Shown here piece by piece: positions 38,023-48,600 of a stretch of 64,000 nt of DNA. Below the pieces are notes generated by a model. It searched no databases and was not told the DNA's origin. It saw nothing but the letters and a program-made list of their open reading frames with translations. Position 1 is the stretch's first letter. Every line of letters begins with the position of its first letter. The translations under genes were made by a program, and so were the position numbers. This stretch comes from Salsuginibacillus kocurii DSM 18087 (GTDB lineage: Bacteria; Bacillota; Bacilli; Bacillales; Marinococcaceae): contig NZ_KB898624.1 in the NCBI RefSeq assembly GCF_000377705.1, positions 404,738 to 468,737 on the forward strand, given 5' to 3'.

Positions 38023-38784
38023 TTATAAATGCTCAGCTACTGGCTGAAAACTACGACGGTGGGCATGACACACCCCTGTCTTGCGGATAGCCTCCAGATG
38101 TTCGCTCGTGCCATATCCCATATTTCGTTCAAACCCATAGTCGGGAAAGCTAGTTGCCAGCTCTTCCATATAGCGGTCACGGTATACTTTTGCCACTATA
38201 GAAGCAGCAGCGATGCTCGCACTTTTTAAGTCGCCCTTTACAATTTTTTGTTGTGGCACTTCTACTGGTACATGCATCGCATCCACCAATAAATACTGGG
38301 GAGCTACACTAAGCTTCTCCACTGCTCGCTTCATAGCAAGCTGGGTTGCTTTATAAATATTATATCGATCAATTTCAGCAGGTGTCGCTTCAGCGACGCC
38401 TACCAGAGACCGCTCTCTTATTTGTTTGTCAAGTTCTAAGCGCCGCTTTAAGGAGAGGGCTTTCGAATCTGTTAATCCGGGATACAACGTTTCTTCATCT
38501 AACACAACAGCCGCTGCTACTACCGGCCCGGCTAAAGGGCCTCTACCGACTTCATCTATTCCCGCAATCCCCATCGTTCTAGCTGCTTGTTGCTGGTCAA
38601 ACGTTCGCTTGTCCAAAAATGCTTGTCTCTCGGCTGCCGTTTTCTTTTGTCTTTGTTCATACTGCTGAAGCAGCTTTTGCACGCCTTTGCGTTCGTCTTG
38701 TTTTAATTGCGCTATCAATGTTTCATCAATGGACTGCGGTTGAAAAAGCAGATGCTTGATTTCTTGAATGGTTTTTTTCTTCAT
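38023..38784 (-). CDS. rnhB: Ribonuclease HII
   Basis: Removes ribonucleotides from RNA-DNA hybrids. 253 residues. Active-site acidic residues in GIDEVGRGPLAGP, the Asp in YLLVDAMHV, and the conserved SIAAASIVAKVYRD. The N-terminal 70 residues form the substrate-binding extension seen in Bacillus RNase HII. Confidence 0.96.
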   Translation of the reverse strand: MKKKTIQEIKHLLFQPQSIDETLIAQLKQDERKGVQKLLQQYEQRQKKTAAERQAFLDKRTFDQQQAARTMGIAGIDEVGRGPLAGPVVAAAVVLDEETLYPGLTDSKALSLKRRLELDKQIRERSLVGVAEATPAEIDRYNIYKATQLAMKRAVEKLSVAPQYLLVDAMHVPVEVPQQKIVKGDLKSASIAAASIVAKVYRDRYMEELATSFPDYGFERNMGYGTSEHLEAIRKTGVCHAHRRSFQPVAEHL

Positions 38785-38873
38785 TGCCTAAAATGTCTTC
38801 CTTTCTTATATCGGAAAAAGTAGCTTGTTCGTAAATCGTATCAAAGAAATAGCTTGTTCGCAGTCTGAATCAT

Positions 38874-38910
38874 AAAAAAGCCTCTCACATAATTAGAAGC
38901 AAACAGAGGC
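38874..38910 (-). terminator. Terminator upstream of the rbgA stop-distal gap (first of two)
   Basis: GCCTCT (38880-38885) pairs with AGAGGC (38905-38910), followed on the minus strand by six T. It lies between rbgA and rnhB. Nearby 38822-38831 and 38851-38860 are a 10-base direct repeat of unknown meaning. Confidence 0.65.
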
Positions 38911-38929
38911 AGGGGGCCGGAAGAAAACA

Positions 38930-38959
38930 CAAAAAGAGCGCCTCGTCTGAAACGCTCTT
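38930..38959 (-). terminator. Intrinsic terminator directly after rbgA (second hairpin)
   Basis: AAGAGCG (38934-38940) pairs with CGCTCTT (38953-38959), followed by TTT on the minus strand. Lies just after the rbgA stop. Two terminators in series separate rbgA from rnhB. Confidence 0.7.
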
Positions 38960-38968
38960 GGGCAACCT

Positions 38969-39826
38969 TTACATCCAATCATTAGGGTGTTCGAGACTAA
39001 TACGTCCTAACTTTTCTTTACGAAAATCACGCAATATGAACTCAGCAGCCTTATCAAAATCAACATGCCCGCCACCGACTAAACAACCGCGGTGCCTGCC
39101 AATTGCCTCAAAGCACTGAACTCCATCTTCTAACGCTTCATCACTGACTTTATACCTTTCTTTTAAGGCATGTGGATAACGTTCTTTTAACGTATTAACG
39201 ACGTATAAAGCGACATCTTCAAAATCGAGCCGTTCATCTTTAATTGCCCCAGTTGCTGCTAGCCGGTAGCCCACATCATCATGCTCGAACTTAGGCCATA
39301 AAATCCCGGGCGTATCCAATAGTTCTATTTCCTTCCCAACTTTTAACCATTGCTGGTGTTTTGTAATGCCAGGCGTGTCGCCAATTTTTGCTGTTTTTTT
39401 ATTCAATAAGCGATTAATCAAGGTGGACTTCCCAACGTTGGGAACACCGGCCACCATCGCGCGGGCAGCTCTTGGCGTTATCCCTTTATCTTTCCATTTT
39501 TTAAGAGCCGGTTCAGCCAGCTCTTTACTTGCCGCCAGCAATTCCTTTACCCCTTGGCCGCTACGAGCATCGACTGATACCACTCGCTCACCACCGGATT
39601 CAAAATGTTCGATCCACTGCTTCGTTACGTCTTCATCAGCCATATCCCGTTTAGTTAACGCAATGAGTCTCGGCTTATTTTGCACAGTTTCATCGAGCAT
39701 CGGATTACGTGATGATAAAGGTATTCTGGCATCAACAAGTTCAATCACCACATCAACTTTATTTAAAATTTCCTTTAATTGTCGGTTCGCTTTTGCCATA
39801 TGGCCCGGAAACCATTGAATCGTCAT
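38969..39826 (-). CDS. rbgA: Ribosome biogenesis GTPase RbgA (YlqF)
   Basis: Circularly permuted GTPase required for late 50S assembly. 285 residues from ATG 39826 (AGGAGGTGA upstream). Motif order is G4 (TKRD), then G1 (GVPNVGKST), then G3 (DTPG), as expected for the permuted class. N-terminal [13 protein letters not shown] is typical. Confidence 0.97.
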   Translation of the reverse strand: MTIQWFPGHMAKANRQLKEILNKVDVVIELVDARIPLSSRNPMLDETVQNKPRLIALTKRDMADEDVTKQWIEHFESGGERVVSVDARSGQGVKELLAASKELAEPALKKWKDKGITPRAARAMVAGVPNVGKSTLINRLLNKKTAKIGDTPGITKHQQWLKVGKEIELLDTPGILWPKFEHDDVGYRLAATGAIKDERLDFEDVALYVVNTLKERYPHALKERYKVSDEALEDGVQCFEAIGRHRGCLVGGGHVDFDKAAEFILRDFRKEKLGRISLEHPNDWM

Positions 39827-39865
39827 CTGCCTCACCTCCTCTTAAATATGTACCATCTTTTTATT

Positions 39866-39922
39866 ATGGCACTCTTTTTGCCATATTAAAAAAAGGAGCC
39901 TGCCAAAAAGCAAGCTCCCTTA
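39866..39922 (-). terminator. Terminator after rplS plus a second short hairpin
   Basis: The minus strand shows GGGAGCTTGC...GGCAGGCTCC followed by a T-run (39893-39919), then a further TATGGC/GCCATA stem (39866-39886). They close the rplS transcript before rbgA. Confidence 0.7.
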
Positions 39923-39942
39923 CATTCGCTTTAATTGTGCTT

Positions 39943-40287
39943 CTAGCGAAGTTCTTTAACACGTGCTGCTTTTCCTTGAAGCTTACGTAGGTAGTAAAGA
40001 CGTGCTTGACGTACGCGTCCGCGACGTTTAACTTCGACTTTGTCGATGCGAGGTGAATGAACAGGGAATGTCCGCTCTACACCTACACCAAAAGTAACCT
40101 TACGTACCGTGAACGTTTCGCTAATGCCAGAACCGCGACGCTTAAGTACAACACCTTGGAACTGCTGGATACGCTCTCTAGAACCTTCCACAACCTTAAC
40201 GTGCACATTTACTGTGTCTCCTGGGCGGAAGTCAGGTACGTCAGTTTTAAGTTGTTCTTTTGTCACTTCACGAATAATTTCATTCAT
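39943..40287 (-). CDS. rplS: 50S ribosomal protein L19
   Basis: 114 residues from ATG 40287 (AGGAGG ten bases upstream). [20 protein letters not shown] and [20 protein letters not shown] are L19 signatures. The 26 codons in front belong to the leader, not the protein. Confidence 0.98.
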   Translation of the reverse strand: MNEIIREVTKEQLKTDVPDFRPGDTVNVHVKVVEGSRERIQQFQGVVLKRRGSGISETFTVRKVTFGVGVERTFPVHSPRIDKVEVKRRGRVRQARLYYLRKLQGKAARVKELR

Positions 40288-40299
40288 GGGTATCTTTTC

Positions 40300-40372
40300 C
40301 TCCTTCCCTCTCGAATGCTCTTGCGGAAAGCCGCAGCGGAACACCGGATTCAAGGCTTTCGCCACAACGTTT
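40300..40372 (-). ncRNA. Probable L19 leader, autoregulatory mRNA structure
   Basis: The 5' leader of rplS can pair GCGAAAGCC with GGCTTTCCGC around a loop containing TCCGCTGC, and ends in GCAAGAGCATTC before the Shine-Dalgarno. These features recall the Firmicute L19 leader family. No covariance search could be done. Confidence 0.55.
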
Positions 40373-40402
40373 ATCGTATCACAATACTGACTAACTTCGC
40401 AA
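40373..40402 (-). promoter_or_regulatory. Promoter of rplS
   Basis: TTGCGA (40397-40402), 18-base spacer, TACGAT (40373-40378) with a TGA extended -10. Located just after the trmD stop. Confidence 0.45.
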
Positions 40403-40409
40403 TTACAAT

Positions 40410-41144
40410 TTACAAATTACGTTCATTTTCTTTTAACCATTCTCGTTCTTCATCGCTCAACGCGTCTTCATCGATTAGATCAGGACGCCGTGTTACTGTC
40501 CGTAAAAAAGCTTGTTTATTGCGCCATTTTTCAATGCGGCGGTGGTGGCCTGATAACAAAACCTCCGGGACCTGGTGGCCGCGGAACTCAGCAGGGCGAG
40601 TGTACTGGGGAAATTCTAGCCGTTTTGTTTCTTCAGCAAAAGAATCTCCTGCTGCTGATTGGTCATTTCCTAACACCCCTGGCAGGAGCCGAGTCACACT
40701 GTCTGCTACTACCATGGCCGGGAGTTCGCCACCTGTTAACACGAAATCACCCAAGGAAATTTCATCTGTCACTAATTCTGACCGAATACGTTCATCAAAA
40801 CCTTCATAATGTCCGCAAATAAAAATGAGTTCTTCTTCCTGAGCCAGAGTTTCAGCCTTTTCCTGACGAAAAGGCTCCCCCTGAGGGCAAAGTAAAATGA
40901 CGCGGGCTGACGCTTTTTCTTTTACATCTTCTACCGCATCAAACAACGGCTGGGGCGTTAATACCATTCCAGCCCCTCCACCATACGGGTAATCATCTAC
41001 TTTGCCGTGTTTATTTTTGCTATAGTCACGGAAATTAGTCACTTCATAAGAAACATGGCCTCTTGAAGCTGCCTGCTGCATAATCGAAGCTTGAAATACC
41101 CCGCTGAACATTTCCGGGAAAAGAGTTAAAAAACGCATCTTCAT
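40410..41144 (-). CDS. trmD: tRNA (guanine-N1-)-methyltransferase
   Basis: Makes m1G37 in tRNA, preventing frameshifts. 244 residues with the SPOUT knot motifs [12 protein letters not shown] and [15 protein letters not shown]. The start overlaps the rimM stop; ATG at 41144 or 41138 are both possible. Confidence 0.97.
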   Translation of the reverse strand: MKMRFLTLFPEMFSGVFQASIMQQAASRGHVSYEVTNFRDYSKNKHGKVDDYPYGGGAGMVLTPQPLFDAVEDVKEKASARVILLCPQGEPFRQEKAETLAQEEELIFICGHYEGFDERIRSELVTDEISLGDFVLTGGELPAMVVADSVTRLLPGVLGNDQSAAGDSFAEETKRLEFPQYTRPAEFRGHQVPEVLLSGHHRRIEKWRNKQAFLRTVTRRPDLIDEDALSDEEREWLKENERNL

Positions 41145-41659
41145 TCAGGAAGCAACCCCTCTAACAAACGAACAGTAATGGTTTGCTCTGCAACATTCAC
41201 ATCGAGAACTACATCTTCAATGAAAGGCAGCAGCACGTCTTTTTTTTCGTGGCCACGCTTTACGACCCAAACGTCATTGGCACCAAGCGGAAGGATTTCT
41301 TTCACTGTTCCAAGCTCTGTACCATCCTCTGTATAAACGAGTGCCCCAATGATTTCATCGTAATAAAACTCATCATCTTCCTCTGTTGGTACCCGGTCTT
41401 CTTCAGCTACCATTAACATTTGGCCTTTTAACGCGCTTGCTTCATCCATTGAATTAATCTCTTCGAACGTGACCAGATCAAATTGTTTGTGCTTTCGATG
41501 GCTTTTCACCGTAACTTCTTGCGCTCCACCGGATCCTTCCACATACAAGCGCGCTCCGTTCGTGAACCGTTCCTCTGGTGCGTCCGTTACTGCGATTACT
41601 CTAAGTTCACCACGAACGCCATGAGTATTAACAATCTTTCCGACATTATATAAAGTCAT
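41141..41659 (-). CDS. rimM: 16S rRNA processing/30S maturation factor RimM
   Basis: 172 residues from ATG 41659, which gives the family start [21 protein letters not shown]-barrel domain from about 95 with [17 protein letters not shown]. Overlaps ylqD by 14 bases and trmD by four. Confidence 0.96.
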   Translation of the reverse strand: MTLYNVGKIVNTHGVRGELRVIAVTDAPEERFTNGARLYVEGSGGAQEVTVKSHRKHKQFDLVTFEEINSMDEASALKGQMLMVAEEDRVPTEEDDEFYYDEIIGALVYTEDGTELGTVKEILPLGANDVWVVKRGHEKKDVLLPFIEDVVLDVNVAEQTITVRLLEGLLPE

Positions 41660-42074
41660 CGTCTTCTTCTGTCCTTCCTCGTTTTCGAATGGAGTCAACA
41701 ATCCCGTCTTTTACGATGATCTCCTCTTCACCAGAAATCTCTGCCCACACGTCTCCTACTTGGACATTGCGGTACGTTTCAACCGTTTCTCTTGGGATCT
41801 CTGCATCTTCGGGAAGAGCACTAATTCGACTTTCTTTAAAGGAAGCTTGTTCAATTCGTTCGCGTCTCCGCGACATTTCACCTTCATATTTATCTTTAAT
41901 AAAACGGCGCCTGCTTCCATCCGTTTCTTCTTTCATTCGTTTATGGAGCTGAAATTCTAATTGTTCCATCTCTTCCTGCGCTTGATAACGGTCTTTTTTT
42001 ATTTCACTTAAGAGATGGTCCCGGTACCGGGGGGTGAGAATATGCTTCACAATTGCTCGTTTTTTTATTTTCAT
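41646..42074 (-). CDS. YlqD family protein
   Basis: 142 residues, very charged, with a long predicted helical coil (about 22-65) and a short beta C-terminus (VQVGDVWAEISGEEEIIVKDG). Homologous in position to B. subtilis ylqD. Function unknown. Confidence 0.85.
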   Translation of the reverse strand: MKIKKRAIVKHILTPRYRDHLLSEIKKDRYQAQEEMEQLEFQLHKRMKEETDGSRRRFIKDKYEGEMSRRRERIEQASFKESRISALPEDAEIPRETVETYRNVQVGDVWAEISGEEEIIVKDGIVDSIRKRGRTEEDDDFI

Positions 42075-42104
42075 ATTAGCCCTCCAATTTCAACAGTGAG
42101 GGTA

Positions 42105-42134
42105 CAAAAAAGGAGAGGCAAGCCCCTCCTCTTC
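42105..42134 (-). terminator. Terminator-type hairpin inside the rpsP-khpA-ylqD-rimM operon
   Basis: On the minus strand AGGAGGGGC/GCCTCTCCT (one G-U pair) is followed by six T. It lies between khpA and ylqD and would separate rpsP-khpA from ylqD-rimM-trmD. Confidence 0.65.
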
Positions 42135-42145
42135 TTAAATTCCTA

Positions 42146-42376
42146 TTATTCAACAATGTCAAGACGGACACGTTTCTCTAATCTGGTTGAAGCAGCCGTC
42201 AGCACTGTACGGATCGATGAAGCCACACGGCCTTTCTTTCCAATCACACGACCTATGTCATCTGAATGGACATGGAGTTTCAAGTAAACAGTGGCCTCTT
42301 CTTCTGTTGCAGTGACCTTTACTTCCTCCGGATAATCTACAATGGCACGGACGATTCGTTCCAGTAAAGTTTTCAC
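42146..42376 (-). CDS. khpA: KH-domain RNA-binding protein KhpA (YlqC)
   Basis: 76 residues; small KH domain with the RNA-gripping loop IGKKGR. Start is GTG at 42376. Forms a complex with KhpB (Jag) in other Firmicutes. Confidence 0.93.
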   Translation of the reverse strand: MKTLLERIVRAIVDYPEEVKVTATEEEATVYLKLHVHSDDIGRVIGKKGRVASSIRTVLTAASTRLEKRVRLDIVE

Positions 42377-42412
42377 GCTGCCGCCTCCTCAACCAAGAAT
42401 CGAACAATCTGC

Positions 42413-42685
42413 TTATTGTTCTTTTTTCTTATTATGAACGCGTTCCATAAGACCTGCTTTGGAAAACAGATTACGTACTGTATCAGAAGGCTGTGCACCT
42501 TCAAGCATCCAATTAACAGCTTTATCTTCATCTACGTTAAAAGCAGACGGCTGTTTTAGTGGGTTATACGTACCAATCTCTTCAATAAAGCGGCCATCAC
42601 GTGGCGCGCGGGAATCCGCTACAACAACACGATAAAATGGTGCCTTTTTTGAGCCCATACGCTTTAGGCGAATTTTAGTTGCCAT
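42413..42685 (-). CDS. rpsP: 30S ribosomal protein S16
   Basis: 90 residues; [19 protein letters not shown] is the S16 N-terminus. Strong GGAGGTGA Shine-Dalgarno. Followed by khpA. Confidence 0.98.
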   Translation of the reverse strand: MATKIRLKRMGSKKAPFYRVVVADSRAPRDGRFIEEIGTYNPLKQPSAFNVDEDKAVNWMLEGAQPSDTVRNLFSKAGLMERVHNKKKEQ

Positions 42686-42802
42686 AAATCGTCACCTCCA
42701 AGTGTTTTTACGCACATTTGCAAATTATAAAGGTTCTCAATCAATCTGTAAAGGGATTTTCCTTTTCACGTTAGAGAAATTTATTCTCTTTTACTCTCTT
42801 GC

Positions 42803-42822
42803 GTGGGAAAAGCTGTTTTCCC
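42803..42822 (-). other. Inverted repeat between ffh and rpsP
   Basis: GGGAAAA and TTTTCCC around a four-base loop, without a clear T-run on the minus strand. Possibly a weak stem at the ffh 3' end. Confidence 0.4.
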
Positions 42823-42839
42823 GGGGCAAGCAGTTGTTT

Positions 42840-44198
42840 TTATTGCATAAAGGAAAAGGGATTCATCTGTTTTCCTTTTTTCTTTCCCTTTCCTTTTTGC
42901 ATCGAACTCATCTGCTTCATCATCTTCTTCATGTCTTCAAACTGTTTGAGCAAGCGGTTGACATCTTTGACCGTGGTGCCGCTACCTTGCGCAATGCGTC
43001 GTCTCCGGCTAGCGTTAATAACAGATGGGTCATCTTTTTCTTGTTTTGTCATCGAACGAACGATAGCTTCCACTTGGGTAAGCTGGCTTTCATCCACTTG
43101 GGCATTTTTCAGCCCTTTCATTTTGTTTGCTCCTGGCATCATTTGCAGCAAATCATCCAACGGCCCCATATTACGTACTTGTTGAAGCTGTTCCAAAAAG
43201 TCATCAAAGGTAAGGTCAGCGGATCGCATTTTCTTTTCAAGCTCTTTTGCCCGCTCTTCATCTACGTTGGTCTGCGCTTTCTCAATCAGAGAAAGAACAT
43301 CTCCCATACCTAAAATCCGTGAAGCCATACGTTCTGGGTGGAAGGGCTCAAGCTGGTCAATTTTCTCCCCCATCCCGGCAAATTTTACAGGAGTATCCGT
43401 AACTGCTTTAATAGAGATAGCCGCACCACCGCGTGTATCTCCGTCAAGCTTAGTTAGAACAGCTCCTGTAACATCAAGCTGTTCGTTAAAGGATTCTGCT
43501 ACGTTCACTGCATCCTGTCCGGTCATTGCATCAACGACTAACAAGATTTCAGCAGGATTGACTTCACTTTTAATTTGCTCCAATTCACCCATAAGAGCTT
43601 CATCGACATGCAAACGGCCAGCTGTATCAATAAGGACATAATCCCGATGTTCTTCTTTTGCTTTTTCAACCGCACCCTTGGCAATATCGACTGGATTTGC
43701 TTCTGTGCCTAAAGAGAAAACAGGCATCTCCAGCTGTTTACCCAGCGTTTCTAATTGATCAATGGCTGCTGGACGATAAACGTCTGCTGCAGCTAAAAGA
43801 GGACTCCGGTTGTGCTCTTTTCGCAAGTGATTTGCCAGTTTGGCCACAGTCGTCGTTTTACCTGCCCCCTGCAGGCCGACCATCATAACGACAGTCGGTG
43901 CTTTGTCAGCAACTGCAATCTTACTTTGCTCTCCACCCATCAAAGCTTGCAATTCTTCATTTACAACTTTAATCACTTGTTGGCCAGGGGTGAGGCTTTT
44001 CATGACCTCCTGGCCGACCGCACGTTCTTTCACACTGTTTATAAACTGTTTAACAACCTTGTAGTTCACGTCAGCTTCAAGCAACGCAAGCCGTACTTCC
44101 CGCATCATTTCCTTAACGTCCGCTTCCGAGACTTTTCCTTTCCCTTTGATGCGGTCAAGCGTCCCTTGAAGCCTTTCAGTTAGACCTTCAAATGCCAT
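42840..44198 (-). CDS. ffh: Signal recognition particle protein Ffh
   Basis: Binds signal peptides and 4.5S/scRNA. 452 residues. GTPase with GLQGAGKT at 108-115 and [11 protein letters not shown]; a Met-rich M domain (about 300-452, ending in many Met and Lys). Overlaps ylxM by 19 bases. Confidence 0.98.
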   Translation of the reverse strand: MAFEGLTERLQGTLDRIKGKGKVSEADVKEMMREVRLALLEADVNYKVVKQFINSVKERAVGQEVMKSLTPGQQVIKVVNEELQALMGGEQSKIAVADKAPTVVMMVGLQGAGKTTTVAKLANHLRKEHNRSPLLAAADVYRPAAIDQLETLGKQLEMPVFSLGTEANPVDIAKGAVEKAKEEHRDYVLIDTAGRLHVDEALMGELEQIKSEVNPAEILLVVDAMTGQDAVNVAESFNEQLDVTGAVLTKLDGDTRGGAAISIKAVTDTPVKFAGMGEKIDQLEPFHPERMASRILGMGDVLSLIEKAQTNVDEERAKELEKKMRSADLTFDDFLEQLQQVRNMGPLDDLLQMMPGANKMKGLKNAQVDESQLTQVEAIVRSMTKQEKDDPSVINASRRRRIAQGSGTTVKDVNRLLKQFEDMKKMMKQMSSMQKGKGKKKGKQMNPFSFMQ

Positions 44199-44536
44199 TC
44201 TTTCTGTCCCTCCTCCTCTAACTGTTCGAGGCGTTCAAGCATACGCAAAAGCTCAACGCTATCTTCTCCCAGCAGCTTGCGCATATCTTGGTAGACCTGC
44301 AAACGTTCACGGTACCTGTAATATAAGCCAAGTTTCTTTTCATACTCTTCAAGCATCATTTCTGTCCGCTTAATATTATCATATACTGCCTGCCTGCTGA
44401 CATCATACGTATCTGCTATCTCGCCTAGTGAATAATCATCTAAAAAATAAAGTTCGAGATACTTTTGCTGTTTTTCCGTTAATAGATGGTGATAAAAATC
44501 AAATAATGCATTCATTCGCACCGTTTTTTCCAGCAT
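44180..44536 (-). CDS. ylxM: YlxM family SRP-associated DNA-binding-like protein
   Basis: 118 residues with a sigma-70-region-4-like helix-turn-helix ([20 protein letters not shown], about 36-55). Coupled to ffh. In streptococci the homologue modulates SRP. Shine-Dalgarno AAAGGGATGATCC before the ATG. Confidence 0.92.
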   Translation of the reverse strand: MLEKTVRMNALFDFYHHLLTEKQQKYLELYFLDDYSLGEIADTYDVSRQAVYDNIKRTEMMLEEYEKKLGLYYRYRERLQVYQDMRKLLGEDSVELLRMLERLEQLEEEGQKEWHLKV

Positions 44537-44674
44537 TGGATCATCCCTTTTAATGGGCGCGCTTTGTTACATCCCCTTGACGGACAAAGCCACTAACTAA
44601 AACCCTTTTCTAACCGAAATCATACAGGAGAGGGAAAAGACGTGTCAAGTTTTTACCTTTACGCTACCCGCTCT

Positions 44675-45670
44675 TTATTCTTTTTCTGTATCTTCTTGTT
44701 CAACCATTTCTTTAAACAAACTGTAGACGAACTGATCCGCTTCAAAGGGCTGCATATCTTCTGCTCTTTCTCCAAGCCCTACAAATTTAACCGGCACATC
44801 CAACTCGTTTCGAATAGCTAGAACAATTCCACCTTTTGCTGTACCATCAAGCTTAGTTAACACAATTCCTGACACATCCGTAGCTTCTTGGAATGTTTTC
44901 GCCTGGCTCATCGCATTTTGACCTGTCGTTGCATCTAACACGAGCAATACTTCATGCGGAGCGTCCGGGATTTCTCGGCTGATTACCCGCTTTACTTTTT
45001 CAAGTTCTTTCATCAAGTTTACTTTGTTCTGCAGCCTGCCGGCAGTATCACAAAGTAGTACATCCGCTTTTTTAGAGCGAGCTGACTGAATCGCGTCGTA
45101 CATGACCGCTGCCGGATCGGATCCAGCCTGCTGTTTAACCACGTCCACACCGACACGGTTCCCCCATTCTTCCAATTGCTCAATCGCCCCGGCACGAAAT
45201 GTATCACCTGCAGCCATGACGACATGCTTCCCTTGTTCTTTAAACTGGTGAGCAAGCTTTCCAATAGACGTTGTTTTCCCCACTCCATTTACTCCGACAA
45301 ATAAAATAACGGTCATGCTGTCTTCTTGCATGTTCAGCTTCGTATCTTCACCGCTTTTATCCAATTTGGCAGCCAATTTTTCACTAATGACTGGCGCTAG
45401 CTTCTCAGGCTCTTTAATATTGCGAAGTTTTGCTTCACGTTCAAGCTCATCGATTAATTCCATTACTGTTTCGACCCCGACATCAGCGCCGATCAACAAT
45501 TCTTCTAATTCCTCAAAGAAATCTTCATCTACTTGGCGGTATTTCGCCATCAATTCATTCATTTTGCCTGCAAACGATTCTCTCGTTTTCGAGAGACCAT
45601 CCTTAAACTTTTCGGTCATCTGGTCCGTTTGCGTCGTCATCTTATCTTTTAGTTTTTTAAAGAAACTCAT
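44675..45670 (-). CDS. ftsY: SRP receptor FtsY
   Basis: Membrane-bound SRP receptor GTPase. 331 residues. N-terminal helical N domain, GPTase motifs GVNGVGKTTSIGKLA (about 130-144), MAAGDTFRAGAIEQL and CDTAGRLQNKVNLM. No long acidic A domain. Confidence 0.97.
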   Translation of the reverse strand: MSFFKKLKDKMTTQTDQMTEKFKDGLSKTRESFAGKMNELMAKYRQVDEDFFEELEELLIGADVGVETVMELIDELEREAKLRNIKEPEKLAPVISEKLAAKLDKSGEDTKLNMQEDSMTVILFVGVNGVGKTTSIGKLAHQFKEQGKHVVMAAGDTFRAGAIEQLEEWGNRVGVDVVKQQAGSDPAAVMYDAIQSARSKKADVLLCDTAGRLQNKVNLMKELEKVKRVISREIPDAPHEVLLVLDATTGQNAMSQAKTFQEATDVSGIVLTKLDGTAKGGIVLAIRNELDVPVKFVGLGERAEDMQPFEADQFVYSLFKEMVEQEDTEKE

Positions 45671-45682
45671 ACGTTACTCCTT

Positions 45683-48600
45683 TCAAGTGGCAGATGGATG
45701 AGGCTTCTGCTCCGTATATAACAAGGACTCTTCTAATTGCACGGAAACGAGCCGTGACACGCCTGATTCTTCCATTGTCACTCCGTACAAGGCATTTCCT
45801 TCTTCCATGGTAGCTTTACGGTGGCTCACGACAATGAATTGAGCCTTATCACTTGCCCTTTTTAAATAAGAGGCAAAACGAGCCACATTCGCTTCGTCTA
45901 ATGCTGCTTCTACTTCGTCAAGTACACAAAATGGCACAGGTTTTACTTTTAAGACGGAAAATAGCAAAGCAATTGCGGTTAATGCTTTTTCGCCGCCAGA
46001 AAGCAAAGAAAGGTTTTGTTTTTTCTTTCCTGGCGGCCTTGCCACAATCTCAACCCCGGTAGAAATTAATTCGTCCGGTTCAGTCAAGGTAAGGTCTGCT
46101 TCTCCGCCGCCAAACAGTTCACAGAAGGTGTCTTTAAAATGAGTACGGATTTGCGTGAACGTCTCTTGGAAACGCCGTGTCATTTCTTCATCCATTTCAT
46201 AAATGACTTGTTCTAGCCCTGATTTTGCTTCACTCAGGTCTTCTTGTTGGCCGCTTAAAAATTCTTCACGTTCTTTGATGCGCTCATATTCATCAATCGC
46301 GCCAAGATTTACAGCACCAAGTTCATTAATATCCATTTTTAAAAGGTTTACTTTTTCTCTTGTTTCTTCAGGGTCTTCCTGTAATGAATATTCTTCATTC
46401 GCTCTTTCAAAACTCAGCTCATATTCTTGTTCTAGTTTATTTAACAGGGTGTCTAGTTCCATTTCCACCCGGTTTATCTTCATCTGACGTTGGTGGATTT
46501 GTTCTTTTGCCTGTTCTCGAGAAGCTTGAAGTTCCTTGATCTCTTTTGCGAGTTTTGTCGAATTTGATGTTTCGGTATGAAGGCTTTTTCGTTTTTCTGC
46601 CAACACTTGTTCTAGCTTTATTTTCTCTTCTTTTGCCTGAACCACATCTTCTTCTAAATGGTTCGTCCCACCACTTACTTCATTTAATCGTTCTCTTAAT
46701 ACTTCTAATTCTTCTTTAACCTCTTCTAACAGGCGTGCATGTTCTTCTTTTTCATTCGTTAAGCGTTCTACCAGCTGCTCTTGACTCCTCGTTTGTTCAC
46801 GCTGAGTAGCCAATGTTAACTTCAACTCTTGAATTTCTTCTCTATTTTTAGATTGAGAGGCTTCCACTTCGTGTTGTTTGGCTTCTTGTTGTTTTAAGCT
46901 GCGGTCTAGTTCTTCTAACTGCTTACTATAACGTTGTTCTTCTGCTGCAGCGGCTTGTTGACGAGCGGTAGCGTCCTGTGCATCGTCTTCAAGCGCTGTT
47001 TTTTCGCGGTCGAATAGTTGAAGCTTTGCATCTAGTCTTGCCAAGCGGCCATCAATTTCAATCCGTTCATTTCGTAACTCCGCCAATTCATGTTCTAGCG
47101 TTTCTTTGGACAGCTTGGCTTCTTCAAGCGCGTTGTTCTGTTCATCTACATATGCTTGAGCAGTTTGGGTATTTTTTTCGATCACGAGAGTTTTAGCTTC
47201 CATCTTCGTAATCTTTGTTTGCAATTCTTTTATTTCACGCTGACGCCCTAACAATGGATTATTGTTTTGCTTACGACTCCCACCGCTCATCGCCCCGCCC
47301 GGGTTTACGATATCACCATCTAAGGTGACGATGCGGAAGCGATAACGAAGGATACCCGCAATTTCATTTGCGTCTTTTAATGTTTCCGCTAAAATGATCG
47401 CACCTAGCAAATGGCGCACAACGGGTTGATAAGATGCATCAGCCTCCACCATGTCAGCTGCCACACCTACAAAACCTTTTAAGGACTTAACCCGGTTTAA
47501 CTGGTCTGCATCAATGGAACGTTCTTTTACCGTTTCCAAAGGCAAAAAGGTCGCTCTGCCTTTTCCATTTGTTTTTAAATACTGAATAGCTTGGCGCCCA
47601 TCTTTTTCTGCGTCTACCACCACATGCTGCAGCGCCCCGCCAAGAGCCGTTTCAATTGCTGTTTCGTACGATTCCGAGACATGTATGAGTTCTGCTACTG
47701 CCCCGTGTATGCCACTAAGCCCTGATTGCTTAGCTTTTAAAACTTCTTTCGCGCCTTGATGAAAGCCTCGAAAGTCTGCTTCCATCTCTTCAAGCATCTT
47801 TAAACGCGATTTAGCATCCTGGATATGTTGATAGGCCTGGTATTGGTTGCGTTCAGCTTCTTCTTTTTCCGTGCGGGCAGTTTGCAAGGTCTGTTCAAGC
47901 GACTTAAGCGACTCGTTTTCTTTTTCGAGTTTCTTGCTTACAGATTCAATTCGTTCTTCAAGCTCCTCTTTTTCTAGCCGCACCTGTTTACGCTCTTCAA
48001 TATTCCCATAATTCTCTTCTTCCAGCTTTTCCAAGCGTTTATTTGTGCGCTCGAGCTGTTCAGAGGCTGACTTGATTTCATTGCGAACAGCTGCCTGCTG
48101 GTTAAGAGCGTCAATATACTGACTTTTTAGCCGTTCAATCTCATCTTTTAACTCATCTGGGTTAAATGCGCTGTCCGGTTCTAACCGTGCTAAGAGTTGG
48201 CTCGTTTCTTTTTCTTCTTTCTTCTTTGTCTGCAGCTTCTTTTGTTCGGTCTGCCATTCTTCATTAGCAGTGGCAAAAACATGTTCTAATTCGTCCTGGC
48301 GGGATTCTAGTTCTTGCAAGCGTTCTTTTGCATGCTTTCCTCTTTCTTGAAAAAGTGCTCGCTGTCCTTCTTGTTGTTCGACTTTTTCAGTTGCTTTCAT
48401 AAGCTTTTCCTGCTCGAGTGATATAGCTTCTTCTAGCTCGCGCACTGTCTCGTTGCCTTTATTTTGTTCGGCTTCTAGCTCTGTTTTCTTCGTTCGTAGA
48501 GTTTCTTCCTTCTCGGTCAAAACATCAATCGCCTGTTTTTCTTCTTCCCAGAAGCGGTGTGCTTCTTTAATATCATAAGTTAAGAGAGCAACTTCCTTAC

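Noticed and set aside
40057..40809. 250-residue open frame on the plus strand opposite rplS and trmD
   Set aside because: Composition is that of an antisense shadow, no ribosome site, and both genes opposite are certain.
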